A model generated the notes under the pieces. That model saw nothing but the letters and a program-made list of their open reading frames with translations, was not told the DNA's origin and searched no databases. The position numbers and the translations under genes were made by a program. Below are positions 23,341 through 30,556 of a stretch of 33,509 nt of DNA, in pieces (within the stretch, counting starts at the first letter, position 1; the number at the start of each line of letters is the position of its first letter). Source of the stretch: CAVQFC01 sp036497895 (GTDB taxonomy: Bacteria; Acidobacteriota; Vicinamibacteria; Vicinamibacterales; CAVVIG01); the NCBI GenBank assembly GCA_036497895.1, contig DASXIR010000256.1, positions 1 to 33,509 on the forward strand. The letters are read 5' to 3'.

Positions 23341-24401
23341 GATAGTTGGTGGAGAACCGAGGTGAGCTCGCGGGTGACCCGCGCGTCGCCGAAGTCTGCG
23401 AGCCGGCGGCGCTGGCCGGCAATCACCGTCGAGCGCAGGTCATCGTCGAATGCGAGCTGGCCGAGCAGTTCGGCGGCGAATTCCAGATCCTTCGGCGCAA
23501 ACTGTACGCCGGCGCCGCCGAGTGTGTCCGGAACCGCCGCCGCGGCGTAGGCCATCACTGGCACGTCCGCCGCCATCGCCTCGACCAGCGGCACGCAGAA
23601 TCCTTCGTGTTCGCTGAGCGAGATGTAGACCGCTGCGTGCCGGTAGTAGACAGCGAGTTCTTCGTCCGGAACCGGGCCGGTGAACACGAAACGGTCGTTG
23701 AGGAAGCGGTACTCGGACATCAGGGCGCGAATCATCGAATAATACCGCGGCACCACGTCGAAGCGTCCGACGAAGATGAAGCGGTAATACGCGTCGATGT
23801 ACCGTTTGTAGACTTCGGCGAGTCGAAGGTGATCCTCGATTTTCTTGTTGGGCGCGATCCGGCCCACGAACAGGAAGTTGACCAGGCCATCATCGAGGAT
23901 GTGTTCGAGCGCCGGCCGCCGCACCGGCTGGGTGATGCGCGCGGTATTGACGGCGATCGGGAAGACGCCGGTCGGCGAGAAGCCCAGCGACTCGAGCTCC
24001 TGGCGGTTGTATTCCGAGTCGCCGAGCGCGAGGTCGACGTGGCCGACGAGGCTTGCCAGCTCGCGCCGTCCCAGCGCAGCGAGCCGGAACAGCGCCGGGT
24101 CGTAAGCCGCGAAATATTGCGCCGGGGTCACGTTGTGGTACTGGAGCACCCGGCCGGAGCCGAGCGATGCGAACGCCGAGGTCATCGGCGAGGGCAGCGC
24201 GTAATGAAAGATGGTGAGGTCGCCACGGCGTGCACCGGGATCGGCAAAGGGCCGCACGTCGTCTTTCAGCGCATCGTCGATCGTCAGGGCGAAGAGGTCG
24301 GAGTCGTGGCCCATCCCGCGAAGCAAATCGCGGACGCGTCGCGCGCTGTCGCCGATCGCGTCACCGGCGTGGGCCGCCGGCACCCACTGATTGACGATCA
24401 C
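23337..24401 (-). CDS. GT4-type glycosyltransferase (B')
   Basis: A 354-aa GT-B enzyme with FLFVGRIAPNKKIED, the donor-binding region, and the EX7E motif in SEHEGFCVPLVEAM. It is a paralog of the next gene upstream (24454-25665): both have a YHN.TP..YF motif, GDSE.NRQ.L..LGF, NKKIED and EHEGFCVP. The frame is open to beyond 24600, but that overlaps the paralog gene. The GTG at 24401 (first residues MIVNQWVPAAHAGDAIGD) is preceded by AAAGGG five bases upstream and gives a normal N-terminus, so it is the chosen start. There is a 52-base gap to the upstream gene and a 4-base overlap with the downstream one. Sugar and acceptor are unknown. Confidence 0.9.
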   Translation of the reverse strand: MIVNQWVPAAHAGDAIGDSARRVRDLLRGMGHDSDLFALTIDDALKDDVRPFADPGARRGDLTIFHYALPSPMTSAFASLGSGRVLQYHNVTPAQYFAAYDPALFRLAALGRRELASLVGHVDLALGDSEYNRQELESLGFSPTGVFPIAVNTARITQPVRRPALEHILDDGLVNFLFVGRIAPNKKIEDHLRLAEVYKRYIDAYYRFIFVGRFDVVPRYYSMIRALMSEYRFLNDRFVFTGPVPDEELAVYYRHAAVYISLSEHEGFCVPLVEAMAADVPVMAYAAAAVPDTLGGAGVQFAPKDLEFAAELLGQLAFDDDLRSTVIAGQRRRLADFGDARVTRELTSVLHQLS

Positions 24402-24453
24402 CGGCGCCCTTTCCGCCGGCGCCGTTCCATGGCGAGACTGCTCACGTGAGTCT

Positions 24454-25665
24454 TCACTTGAGACTGGCCGCGCCGGCTGGCGCCGCCGGGAGCGCCTGAT
24501 AGATCGCCGGCCGATACAGACGCAGCTCTTCGAGCTCCTGGGCGGCGTCGAACTGCCCCCAGAAATCGAACGCGACCTTCGGCGCCGGTGCGCGGGGCGC
24601 CGCGAGGATGCCGTCGACGAAGCCGAGCAGCGTGCCGGCAAAATCTTTCGAGCGCAGGCGGTCGACCGCCTCCAGTTGACTGTCCACGATCCGATCCTGC
24701 AGGCCTGTATCGGACACGATCGCGTCCATCAGCGCGGCCACGTGCACCGGATCCTTCCGATCGTACAGCACGCCGGCGCCGTCCATGGTCGAGGGCACTG
24801 CGGTTGCCGCGAAGGCCAGCACCGGAACCTGCTTGTAGAACGCTTCCACGATCGGCACGCAGAAGCCCTCGTGCTCGCTGGCGCAGAGAAACAGATCGGC
24901 GATTTCGTAGAACGCCACCAGTTCCTCGTCTGAGACGTGCCCGATGAAGTGCACGTGCATCACATCGAGGCTGTCGACCAGCTGATGCAGTGACGCGAGG
25001 TAGCGTTCGAAACCGCTCTGGGCACCGACGATGAGCAGGCGTGAGCGAGGATTGTGCAGGAGGTGATACGCGTGGAAGAAACGGATCAGGTCTTCGATTT
25101 TCTTGTTGGCGATCACCCGTCCCACAAAGACGATGTTGGTCCAGTCATCATCGAAATCGCGGGCCACCAGCCAGTCGGGATCGCGATCGAGGTGGGTGAA
25201 GTCGGGCACCACCGGAAGGACCGCCGTCCGGGGAAATCCGAGCGCGTCGAGATCCTGGCGGTTGAATTCCGAATCGCCCATGGCCAGGTCGCAGCGATCG
25301 GCGTAGGCCTGCAGTTCGCGGCGTCCTCGAAAGCACTGGCGCGCCAGAGTGCGATGGACGCCGATGAAATACGCCGGCGGCGTGATGTTGTGGTAGATGA
25401 GCGCCATGCGATCCGGCAGGGCAAACGCCGTGCGCGACGCCCTCGAACCGAGCGAGAAATGATGGAGCAGCAGGTTGTCCGGGTGCGAGAAGTCGACGAG
25501 CTCTCGGAAGTCGCGGGTCTGAGACTCGAGCCGATGGTCGGCCGTTTCGACGAAGATTTCCGACTCGTATCCAGCCTCGCGCAGCACGCGCTGAATGCCG
25601 AGCACTTCGTGACCGATGGCGTCGCCGTAACCGAGCGTGGCCAGGACCTGGTGGATCCGAATCAC
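24454..25665 (-). CDS. GT4-type glycosyltransferase (B)
   Basis: A 403-aa GT-B enzyme. The N-terminus (MIRIHQVLATLGYGDAIGHE) shares the GDAIG motif with its paralog at 23337-24401. It has YHNITPPAYF, MGDSEFNRQ, IVFVGRVIANKKIEDLI, and EX7E in SEHEGFCVPIVEAF. A C-terminal tail after the GT domain (about 355-403) is unlike the paralog. The GTG start overlaps the previous gene's stop (GTGA, 25665-25662). Nucleotide donor and acceptor cannot be predicted from sequence. Confidence 0.92.
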   Translation of the reverse strand: MIRIHQVLATLGYGDAIGHEVLGIQRVLREAGYESEIFVETADHRLESQTRDFRELVDFSHPDNLLLHHFSLGSRASRTAFALPDRMALIYHNITPPAYFIGVHRTLARQCFRGRRELQAYADRCDLAMGDSEFNRQDLDALGFPRTAVLPVVPDFTHLDRDPDWLVARDFDDDWTNIVFVGRVIANKKIEDLIRFFHAYHLLHNPRSRLLIVGAQSGFERYLASLHQLVDSLDVMHVHFIGHVSDEELVAFYEIADLFLCASEHEGFCVPIVEAFYKQVPVLAFAATAVPSTMDGAGVLYDRKDPVHVAALMDAIVSDTGLQDRIVDSQLEAVDRLRSKDFAGTLLGFVDGILAAPRAPAPKVAFDFWGQFDAAQELEELRLYRPAIYQALPAAPAGAASLK

Positions 25666-27017
25666 GCGCGTCTCCGCCCGCCTGACTCCGTCAGCAGCGC
25701 CGACTTCGCGGCGGTCGATCCGGCCGATCCAGCTTGACCGAGCGCCGGGCCGGCCGGAAGCCTGGCCAGCACGTCTTCGGCCGCCGGCAGGTCCTGCCGG
25801 CGCCGATCGAACCAGCCAGGCAGCGGATCGCCGGTGCGAGCTGGCGAGCCGGCTTTCAGACGCTCGAACATCTCGAGATATTTCCGCTCGATCACAGGCC
25901 AGTCGTAATTGTCGCGAAAGAACTGGCGGCCGTTGCGGCCAAGCGATCCGGTCAGCCAGCGGTTATGTTCCATCGCTTCGAGCGCACCGACGAACTCCTC
26001 GTAGCCGTCGTAATACAGCCCGGCGTTGCTGCGGACGCACTGGCCTTTCAGCACATCGCACTTGCCGTTGGCCAGTACCGCTTTGCCGAGTGCCCACGCT
26101 TCGAGCGCGACCATTGACAGGCTCTCGTAGTACGAGGGCATGACCAGCAATTCGGCAGCAGCCATCGCGTCGAACTTATCGGTGTCGTTGAGGAATCCGA
26201 GGTGGCGGATGCGGGGGTGGTGCGGAATCGGCAGCAGGCTGTTGCCGATCAGCACGAGCGACAGCCTGGTCGTGGGATCCTTCTGGTAGCCCTGAAAGAA
26301 CTCGAACAGTTCAGTACAGCCCTTGTTCTGATCGATTCGGCCGACGTAAATGGCGAAAGGTCCACGGATGTTGTATTTCTGCCGGAAGCGGAACGCCTGA
26401 GGATTGTTCGGCACGTCGGAGCCGACGCCGACGACGATACCCGGCACATCCTGGTTGCCGGAAATCGTCTGGATCATCGCGCGCTCTTCCGGCGAGTTGT
26501 ACATCAGCGCGCGGACGCTGCGAAACAGCGGCTGAAAGATCGACAAGCCGATGGTCGCGTCACGTTCAGCAGTCGGCACCAGAATCGCCCGGCCGCCCGC
26601 GGCTCGAGCGCCGTAGTAGGCGTGATAGTAGCGATAGCTGAAGAACAGGCAGTAGTCGAACTCGGCTGCGTGTTTGGCGATGTAGTCCACCAGAGCCCGG
26701 CTGGTCGGACCTTCGGCGTCGAGCCAGTCGAGCTCGTCGCCGATCGAATGACGTTGTGCGAAGACCCGCTCGGAGCGTTTTCCGAAGAGCAGGGGGTCGC
26801 GCTCGTGGTTCACTTTGAAGCGCCGGACCTGAACGCCGTTGACCGGCTCGACGCCCGGCGACAGCTCGTTCCGCCACGTGACATAGTCGTTCGCGCACGT
26901 GGTCAGGACCTCGACCTGACAATGACGGGCGAGCCGCTCCGCAATGTAGCGCGCGTGGAGTTCGGCGCCGCCGTTGATCGACGGTCCGTAACGCTGGACG
27001 ACGACTGCGATCTTCAC
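25662..27017 (-). CDS. GT4-type glycosyltransferase (A)
   Basis: A 451-aa GT-B enzyme: KIAVVVQRYGPSINGGAELHARYIAERLA at the start, FAIYVGRIDQNKGCTELFEFF, and EX7E in SYYESLSMVALEAW. It is a paralog of the enzyme at 22030-23340. The last 50 or so residues (after FERLKAGSPARTGD) are Pro/Ala/Arg-rich and probably disordered. The GTG start overlaps the stop of the coiled-coil gene as GTGA (27017-27014), and its own stop overlaps the next start in the same way, so translation of the cluster is tightly coupled. Confidence 0.92.
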   Translation of the reverse strand: MKIAVVVQRYGPSINGGAELHARYIAERLARHCQVEVLTTCANDYVTWRNELSPGVEPVNGVQVRRFKVNHERDPLLFGKRSERVFAQRHSIGDELDWLDAEGPTSRALVDYIAKHAAEFDYCLFFSYRYYHAYYGARAAGGRAILVPTAERDATIGLSIFQPLFRSVRALMYNSPEERAMIQTISGNQDVPGIVVGVGSDVPNNPQAFRFRQKYNIRGPFAIYVGRIDQNKGCTELFEFFQGYQKDPTTRLSLVLIGNSLLPIPHHPRIRHLGFLNDTDKFDAMAAAELLVMPSYYESLSMVALEAWALGKAVLANGKCDVLKGQCVRSNAGLYYDGYEEFVGALEAMEHNRWLTGSLGRNGRQFFRDNYDWPVIERKYLEMFERLKAGSPARTGDPLPGWFDRRRQDLPAAEDVLARLPAGPALGQAGSAGSTAAKSALLTESGGRRRA

Positions 27018-28327
27018 TGCCGGTTGGTGTCCGGATCAGCAGGCCCTGAACCTGTCGCAGGATGCTCTCCGGTGGCGGGCGTCGCATCGGTCGCGGCGTG
27101 GTCCGACGGCGCCGCCGAAATTGGAGGAGGCTGAACTACTGCGGGCTGGTTCGCGGCCTCGGCGGCCTCGGCGATCGGTACGGCGGCATGTTGATGATCC
27201 ACCTCCCGCGCCTGTTCAGCCTGTTCGGCGACAGGAGCCGCGATCGTTTCGACGGGATCAACCGCAGGCGCGTAGCTCTCCATCAGGTCATGGCTGACGT
27301 GTGCAGGTGTGTCCTCAGCAGGCGAGGACGCGGCGCTCTTGGTGCCCTGCGCCGCGATGTCCTGAGCTTCGGCTGAATCGTCGCCGTCCTCCGGGCCGTC
27401 GAAGTCGTCTGGCTGCGCGAGATCGGCCGATGCGGTGTTCTCCTGACCCGCAGGCGGCGCCGCGCCTGCGGCTCCGATAACCGCCGCTGCCGCACCGCCG
27501 CCACGACGACCGCGGCGGCGTCGCCTCCTACGGCTGCGCTGGCCCGGACCTTCACCTGCTCCGGGTGCTCCCGCTACCGGCGTCGTCGCATCGGCTGGCG
27601 CCGCCGTTTGCACAGCCGCCGAAACCAAGAGCGCAGAGGGCGCGGGTGCGCTCGGCTGACTCTGACGTGGCGGTGGCGGCGTTCGCTGCTGGTACTGTTG
27701 AACCGGAGGCTGCGGTTGCGGCGGTGCCGGCGATTCCTCCGGCGCCGACTTGTACACGACCGCGCCTTCGAGCGCCCTCGAGCGTCGTTCGTTGAATTCG
27801 AGACGGCTCGACACCGACTCGAGCCGCATCTTCAGATTCTTGACTTCGATCCCGGTCCGCGTGGCTTCGAGCACGAGGTTGTGGATCAATTCGTAGTACA
27901 GCTGATCGAGTCCGCGTCGTGCCGCTTCGCGGCGAGCCTCCCGCTCGGCATTCATCGCGTTCAGCCGCGACTGGATGTTGAGCGCCTGGATCAGCGGGTT
28001 CGGATTGAACAGCAGTTTCAGGAGCGGCGCGAGCAGTTTTCGCATCCAGCGAATCGGCGCGCGGTGCGACTCGAACAGCGTCGACTCTTCGAACGCGAAG
28101 TTGGGCAGCTCCGGCGGCTCGTAGGCCGGCTGCGCCTTGCGAAACTGATCCAGCAGGTCGGAGCGGACGCCTTTGGGGTCCAGGAATTTCTCGAGCTTGA
28201 CCGCCGCGAGCTCGTGAATCTGCTGTTCGGTGTAGTCGACGCCGCGCTTCTCGCGGATGCGCGTGCGGATCTGCTCCATGATCTGCTCGACGTTCACCGA
28301 GTCGGAGCGCAGGTTGAAATCGGCCAT
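27014..28327 (-). CDS. Coiled-coil protein with Arg-rich disordered C-terminus
   Basis: A 437-aa protein with no enzyme motif. The N-terminal half (about 1-190) is helical, starting VNVEQIMEQIRTRIREKRG, with a KLLAPLLKLLFNPNPLIQAL segment (about 97-116) and a coiled coil (about 118-185). The VNVEQIMEQIR type of opening is, from memory, seen at the N-terminus of glycosyltransferases and methyltransferases in polysaccharide clusters; here it stands alone. The C-terminal half is Pro/Ala/Gln-rich and disordered, with a block of seven consecutive Arg in RSRRRRRRRGRRGG (264-277) and a long acidic/Ala-rich end. It lies between the UbiA-family gene (4-base gap) and the first glycosyltransferase (4-base overlap), which suggests a scaffold for the glycan enzymes. 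Function is inferred only. Confidence 0.75.
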   Translation of the reverse strand: MADFNLRSDSVNVEQIMEQIRTRIREKRGVDYTEQQIHELAAVKLEKFLDPKGVRSDLLDQFRKAQPAYEPPELPNFAFEESTLFESHRAPIRWMRKLLAPLLKLLFNPNPLIQALNIQSRLNAMNAEREARREAARRGLDQLYYELIHNLVLEATRTGIEVKNLKMRLESVSSRLEFNERRSRALEGAVVYKSAPEESPAPPQPQPPVQQYQQRTPPPPRQSQPSAPAPSALLVSAAVQTAAPADATTPVAGAPGAGEGPGQRSRRRRRRRGRRGGGAAAAVIGAAGAAPPAGQENTASADLAQPDDFDGPEDGDDSAEAQDIAAQGTKSAASSPAEDTPAHVSHDLMESYAPAVDPVETIAAPVAEQAEQAREVDHQHAAVPIAEAAEAANQPAVVQPPPISAAPSDHAATDATPATGEHPATGSGPADPDTNRQ

Positions 28328-28331
28328 AAGG

Positions 28332-29276
28332 TCACACCGGGCGGTAGATGATCAGTGCGACTGTCAGCGCCCACAATGCCACGCACGTGAGCAACGGACG
28401 GTCGGCCAGCAGCAGGTCGGCGGGACTGCCGCCGCCCTTTCGCTGGTGCACCAGATACAAGTACCTGAAAATCCCGTACAAGGGGAAAGGAATGGTCAGG
28501 CCGAGCCACGGCGTCCCGAACTTCTCCTGCGTCTCCGGACTGATCGTGTAGAAGACGTAGGCCATCAGCGTTGACGCCGTCACGACGGCGATCATCTGAT
28601 CGAGAAGATACGAGCTGTACTCGCCGAGAATCGGCCGGTGATGCGTGGCGTCGCCCGCCAGCAGCATGATCTCGTGCCGGCGCTTTGCCAGCGCGATGAA
28701 CAACGCCAGGAGAATGGTGCAGACCAGCAGCCAGTGGCTGATCTCCACGTCGATCGCGACGGCTCCGGCCACCGCGCGCAGCACGAAGCCGATCGCGATC
28801 GTCAGCACGTCGATGATCACGATGTGCTTGAGCTGACCGGAGTAGAGCAGTTGGAGCGTGAGGTAGCCGCCGGCGACGGCGGCAAATTTCGGGCCCAATG
28901 CCACGGCGCCGGCCATCGCGGCGAGACCGATCACCACGGCCGCCGCCAGCGCGGTCGGCACCGGTAGCCTGCCGGACGCGATTGGCCGCTGCGCTTTCAG
29001 CGGATGACGCCGATCGCTGTCGCGATCGGCGATGTCGTTGACGAGATAGACGACGCCCGACAGGGCGCAGAAGATGACGAAGGCGGCGAAGGCCGCCGCT
29101 ACTGCGTGCGGGTCGAACAGCCGACGTGCGAAGAGGACGCCGGCGAAAACGATCAGATTTTTTGTCCACTGCGCGGGACGAACCGACGCCAGCAGGGACG
29201 AGGCAAGCGATCGCTCTGACAACGCGTCAACCGGGATGCCGGGGCCTGCCACAGGGGATGAAGTGCTGCGCGCCAT
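28332..29276 (-). CDS. UbiA-family prenyltransferase, decaprenyl-phosphate phosphoribosyltransferase-like
   Basis: A 314-aa polytopic membrane protein with about eight hydrophobic helices. The first UbiA aspartate motif is NDIADRDSD (80-88, NDxxDxxxD) followed by HPLKAQRPIASG. The R.AQWTKNL start and the C-terminal RKGGGSPADLLLADRPLL are typical of DPPR synthases, which add phosphoribose from PRPP to a polyprenyl phosphate, giving a lipid-linked pentose donor precursor. Similar genes occur outside mycobacteria in surface polysaccharide clusters. The partner epimerase genes (dprE1/dprE2) are not in the window. It sits between the STAS gene (17-base gap) and the coiled-coil gene. Confidence 0.88.
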   Translation of the reverse strand: MARSTSSPVAGPGIPVDALSERSLASSLLASVRPAQWTKNLIVFAGVLFARRLFDPHAVAAAFAAFVIFCALSGVVYLVNDIADRDSDRRHPLKAQRPIASGRLPVPTALAAAVVIGLAAMAGAVALGPKFAAVAGGYLTLQLLYSGQLKHIVIIDVLTIAIGFVLRAVAGAVAIDVEISHWLLVCTILLALFIALAKRRHEIMLLAGDATHHRPILGEYSSYLLDQMIAVVTASTLMAYVFYTISPETQEKFGTPWLGLTIPFPLYGIFRYLYLVHQRKGGGSPADLLLADRPLLTCVALWALTVALIIYRPV

Positions 29277-29293
29277 CTAGCGCGGTGGTCGGG

Positions 29294-29647
29294 TTAGACC
29301 TTGGCCGATGCCGAAAAGCTCTGGACCGCTTCGTTCTCCGATTCGAAGGTCTCGAACACAGTCAGCAGCTTGGTGATCGACAGCAGGTCGGTGATGCGCT
29401 TGGTCAGGTTGAGAAGTTTGAGACTGCCGCCCTGACGGCTCACTGTCGTGTACGTGCGAACCACTTCGCCAAGGCCTGCACTGTCGATGTAGGGCACTTC
29501 GGCCAGGTTCAGGATGATCTTCTTGTGGCCCTGGTTGACGAGGCTGTTGACCTTGTCCTTGAGCAACTCATCACCTTCGCCGAGGGTGATTTTGCCCTTC
29601 AGGTCCAACACCATCACGTCGCCGACGGCCCGTTCCGCGATCTGCAT
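29294..29647 (-). CDS. STAS-domain protein, anti-sigma-factor-antagonist-like
   Basis: A 117-aa single STAS domain of the SpoIIAA/RsbV type. The conserved phosphorylatable Ser56 is in the YIDSAGLGEVV loop, and length is normal. Such proteins bind an anti-sigma kinase when dephosphorylated, or regulate partners in other ways. No kinase or sigma gene is adjacent; instead it is the first gene of the glycan operon, which suggests it may regulate surface glycan production. The ATG at 29647 has GGAG 8 bases upstream. Confidence 0.93.
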   Translation of the reverse strand: MQIAERAVGDVMVLDLKGKITLGEGDELLKDKVNSLVNQGHKKIILNLAEVPYIDSAGLGEVVRTYTTVSRQGGSLKLLNLTKRITDLLSITKLLTVFETFESENEAVQSFSASAKV

Positions 29648-29739
29648 GGAAACGCTCCAGAAAAGTTCGGTGTGAGCTTAACACCCGCCTGCGCCCGCAC
29701 GCAACGTAATCAGGCACGTCCAACTCGGGCACGAAAGAC

Positions 29740-29795
29740 GTACCCCGCGCACCGTTGGCGTTGCCGTGGCGAACGCCTCGTCTGGCGCGGGGTAC
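29740..29795. repeat. Long nested inverted repeat
   Basis: GTACCCCGCGC (29740-29750) is a perfect inverted repeat of 29785-29795, and inside it GGCGTT (29757-29762) pairs with AACGCC (29772-29777). The RNA from either strand would form a long interrupted hairpin. No T-run follows, so it is not a standard terminator. It lies between the zinc-ribbon gene and the STAS gene. Confidence 0.6.
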
Positions 29796-29819
29796 CTGAT
29801 CGATGAATCAAACTGCAGT

Positions 29820-29838
29820 GGACGGCTTCAGACCGTCC
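29820..29838 (-). terminator. Small hairpin downstream of the zinc-ribbon gene
   Basis: GGACGG and CCGTCC pair across a 7-base loop, about 30 bases after the zinc-ribbon stop on the minus strand. The following sequence (ACTGCAGTTTGATT) is only weakly T-rich, so termination is uncertain. Confidence 0.3.
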
Positions 29839-29867
29839 GGTTGAGGAAGTCGCGACCGCGAACCGCG

Positions 29868-30176
29868 TCAGGCGCCGCCGGCCCCCGCGAATTTACGGGA
29901 CTGGAAGCATTCCTTGCAGAACACCGGGCGCCCCTGTGTTGGCTTGAAGGGCACCGTGGTCTCCTTACCACAGGCGGAACACTGGGTGATGGTCTCCACG
30001 CGTTCGCGGGCCATCCCTCCGCCGGCGGGACGTGCTGCTCGCTTGCCTTTGCAAGCTTTACAGCGCTTCGGTTCGTTCTTGAAGTTCTTGTCGGCGAAAA
30101 ACTGTTGTTCTCCCGCCGTCCAGACAAATTCTGCGCCGCAATCAACGCACGAGAGGATTCTGTCCTGGAACTCCAT
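29868..30176 (-). CDS. Zinc-ribbon protein with four CxxC pairs
   Basis: A 102-aa protein with two zinc ribbons. The first has C10/C13 and C39/C42 with FADKNFKNEPKRCKAC between them, like the probable zinc-binding domain often found in small bacterial proteins. The second has C66/C69 and C87/C90 (TQCSACG...PVFCKEC). No catalytic residues are visible; nucleic-acid binding is likely but unproven. The ATG at 30176 has GAGG about 9 bases upstream. It follows rpsU by 22 bases on the same strand, suggesting a link to translation or RNA. Confidence 0.85.
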   Translation of the reverse strand: MEFQDRILSCVDCGAEFVWTAGEQQFFADKNFKNEPKRCKACKGKRAARPAGGGMARERVETITQCSACGKETTVPFKPTQGRPVFCKECFQSRKFAGAGGA

Positions 30177-30198
30177 CGGTCGCTACCTCGGGTCGGAT

Positions 30199-30396
30199 CT
30201 ATTCCGTTTCTCGTCGGAGCTTCTTCCGATTCCGCTTACGTGCAAGCGCCTGTTTGGCTCTTCGTTTGTCGCCGGGTTTCAGGTAGAAGGAATGCTTCTT
30301 GATATCTTTGATGATGTCTTCCTGCTGAACCTTCCGCTTGAACCGGCGGAGAGCGCTTTCGATCGATTCGCCCTCTTGTATCTTTACTTCAGCCAC
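30199..30396 (-). CDS. rpsU: 30S ribosomal protein S21
   Basis: A 65-aa small-subunit ribosomal protein: EVKIQEGESIESALRRFKRKVQQ is the S21 N-terminus, with a highly basic C-terminal end (RRAKQALARKRNRKKLRRE). S21 helps 30S subunits engage mRNA. The GTG at 30396 gives the family's length; the frame is open upstream but adds residues no S21 has. A GAAGGGGG motif lies 10 bases before the GTG and is partly inside a small hairpin. The zinc-ribbon gene is downstream in the same unit. Confidence 0.95.
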   Translation of the reverse strand: MAEVKIQEGESIESALRRFKRKVQQEDIIKDIKKHSFYLKPGDKRRAKQALARKRNRKKLRRETE

Positions 30397-30404
30397 GCGA
30401 GTAA

Positions 30405-30420
30405 CACCCCCTTCGGGTGG
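30405..30420 (-). promoter_or_regulatory. Hairpin over the rpsU ribosome binding site
   Basis: On the minus strand CCACCCGAAGGGGGTG can fold with CACCC paired to GGGTG and GAAGG in the loop. The presumed Shine-Dalgarno GAAGGGGG spans the loop and the 3' arm, so folding would hide part of it. Control of rpsU translation by this hairpin is inferred. Confidence 0.35.
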
Positions 30421-30556
30421 CAAATGGTGCAAACATGCTAGGCTATCACAAGCAAACGCGAATCTTAGGCTCAATCTACAGCGGGGTCAACAAAATAGTC
30501 CCGCTTCGGGCGGCCTCCTCAACGAACCCCTTCACTCGCCATAACTCGTTCAAAAA

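Noticed and set aside
26202..27134. 310-codon plus-strand frame opposite glycosyltransferase A
   Set aside because: Antisense shadow of a clear GT4 gene; no motif or ribosome binding site.
29740..29795. The inverted repeat as a tRNA gene
   Set aside because: No T-loop GTTCRA, anticodon stem or CCA-end geometry on either strand.
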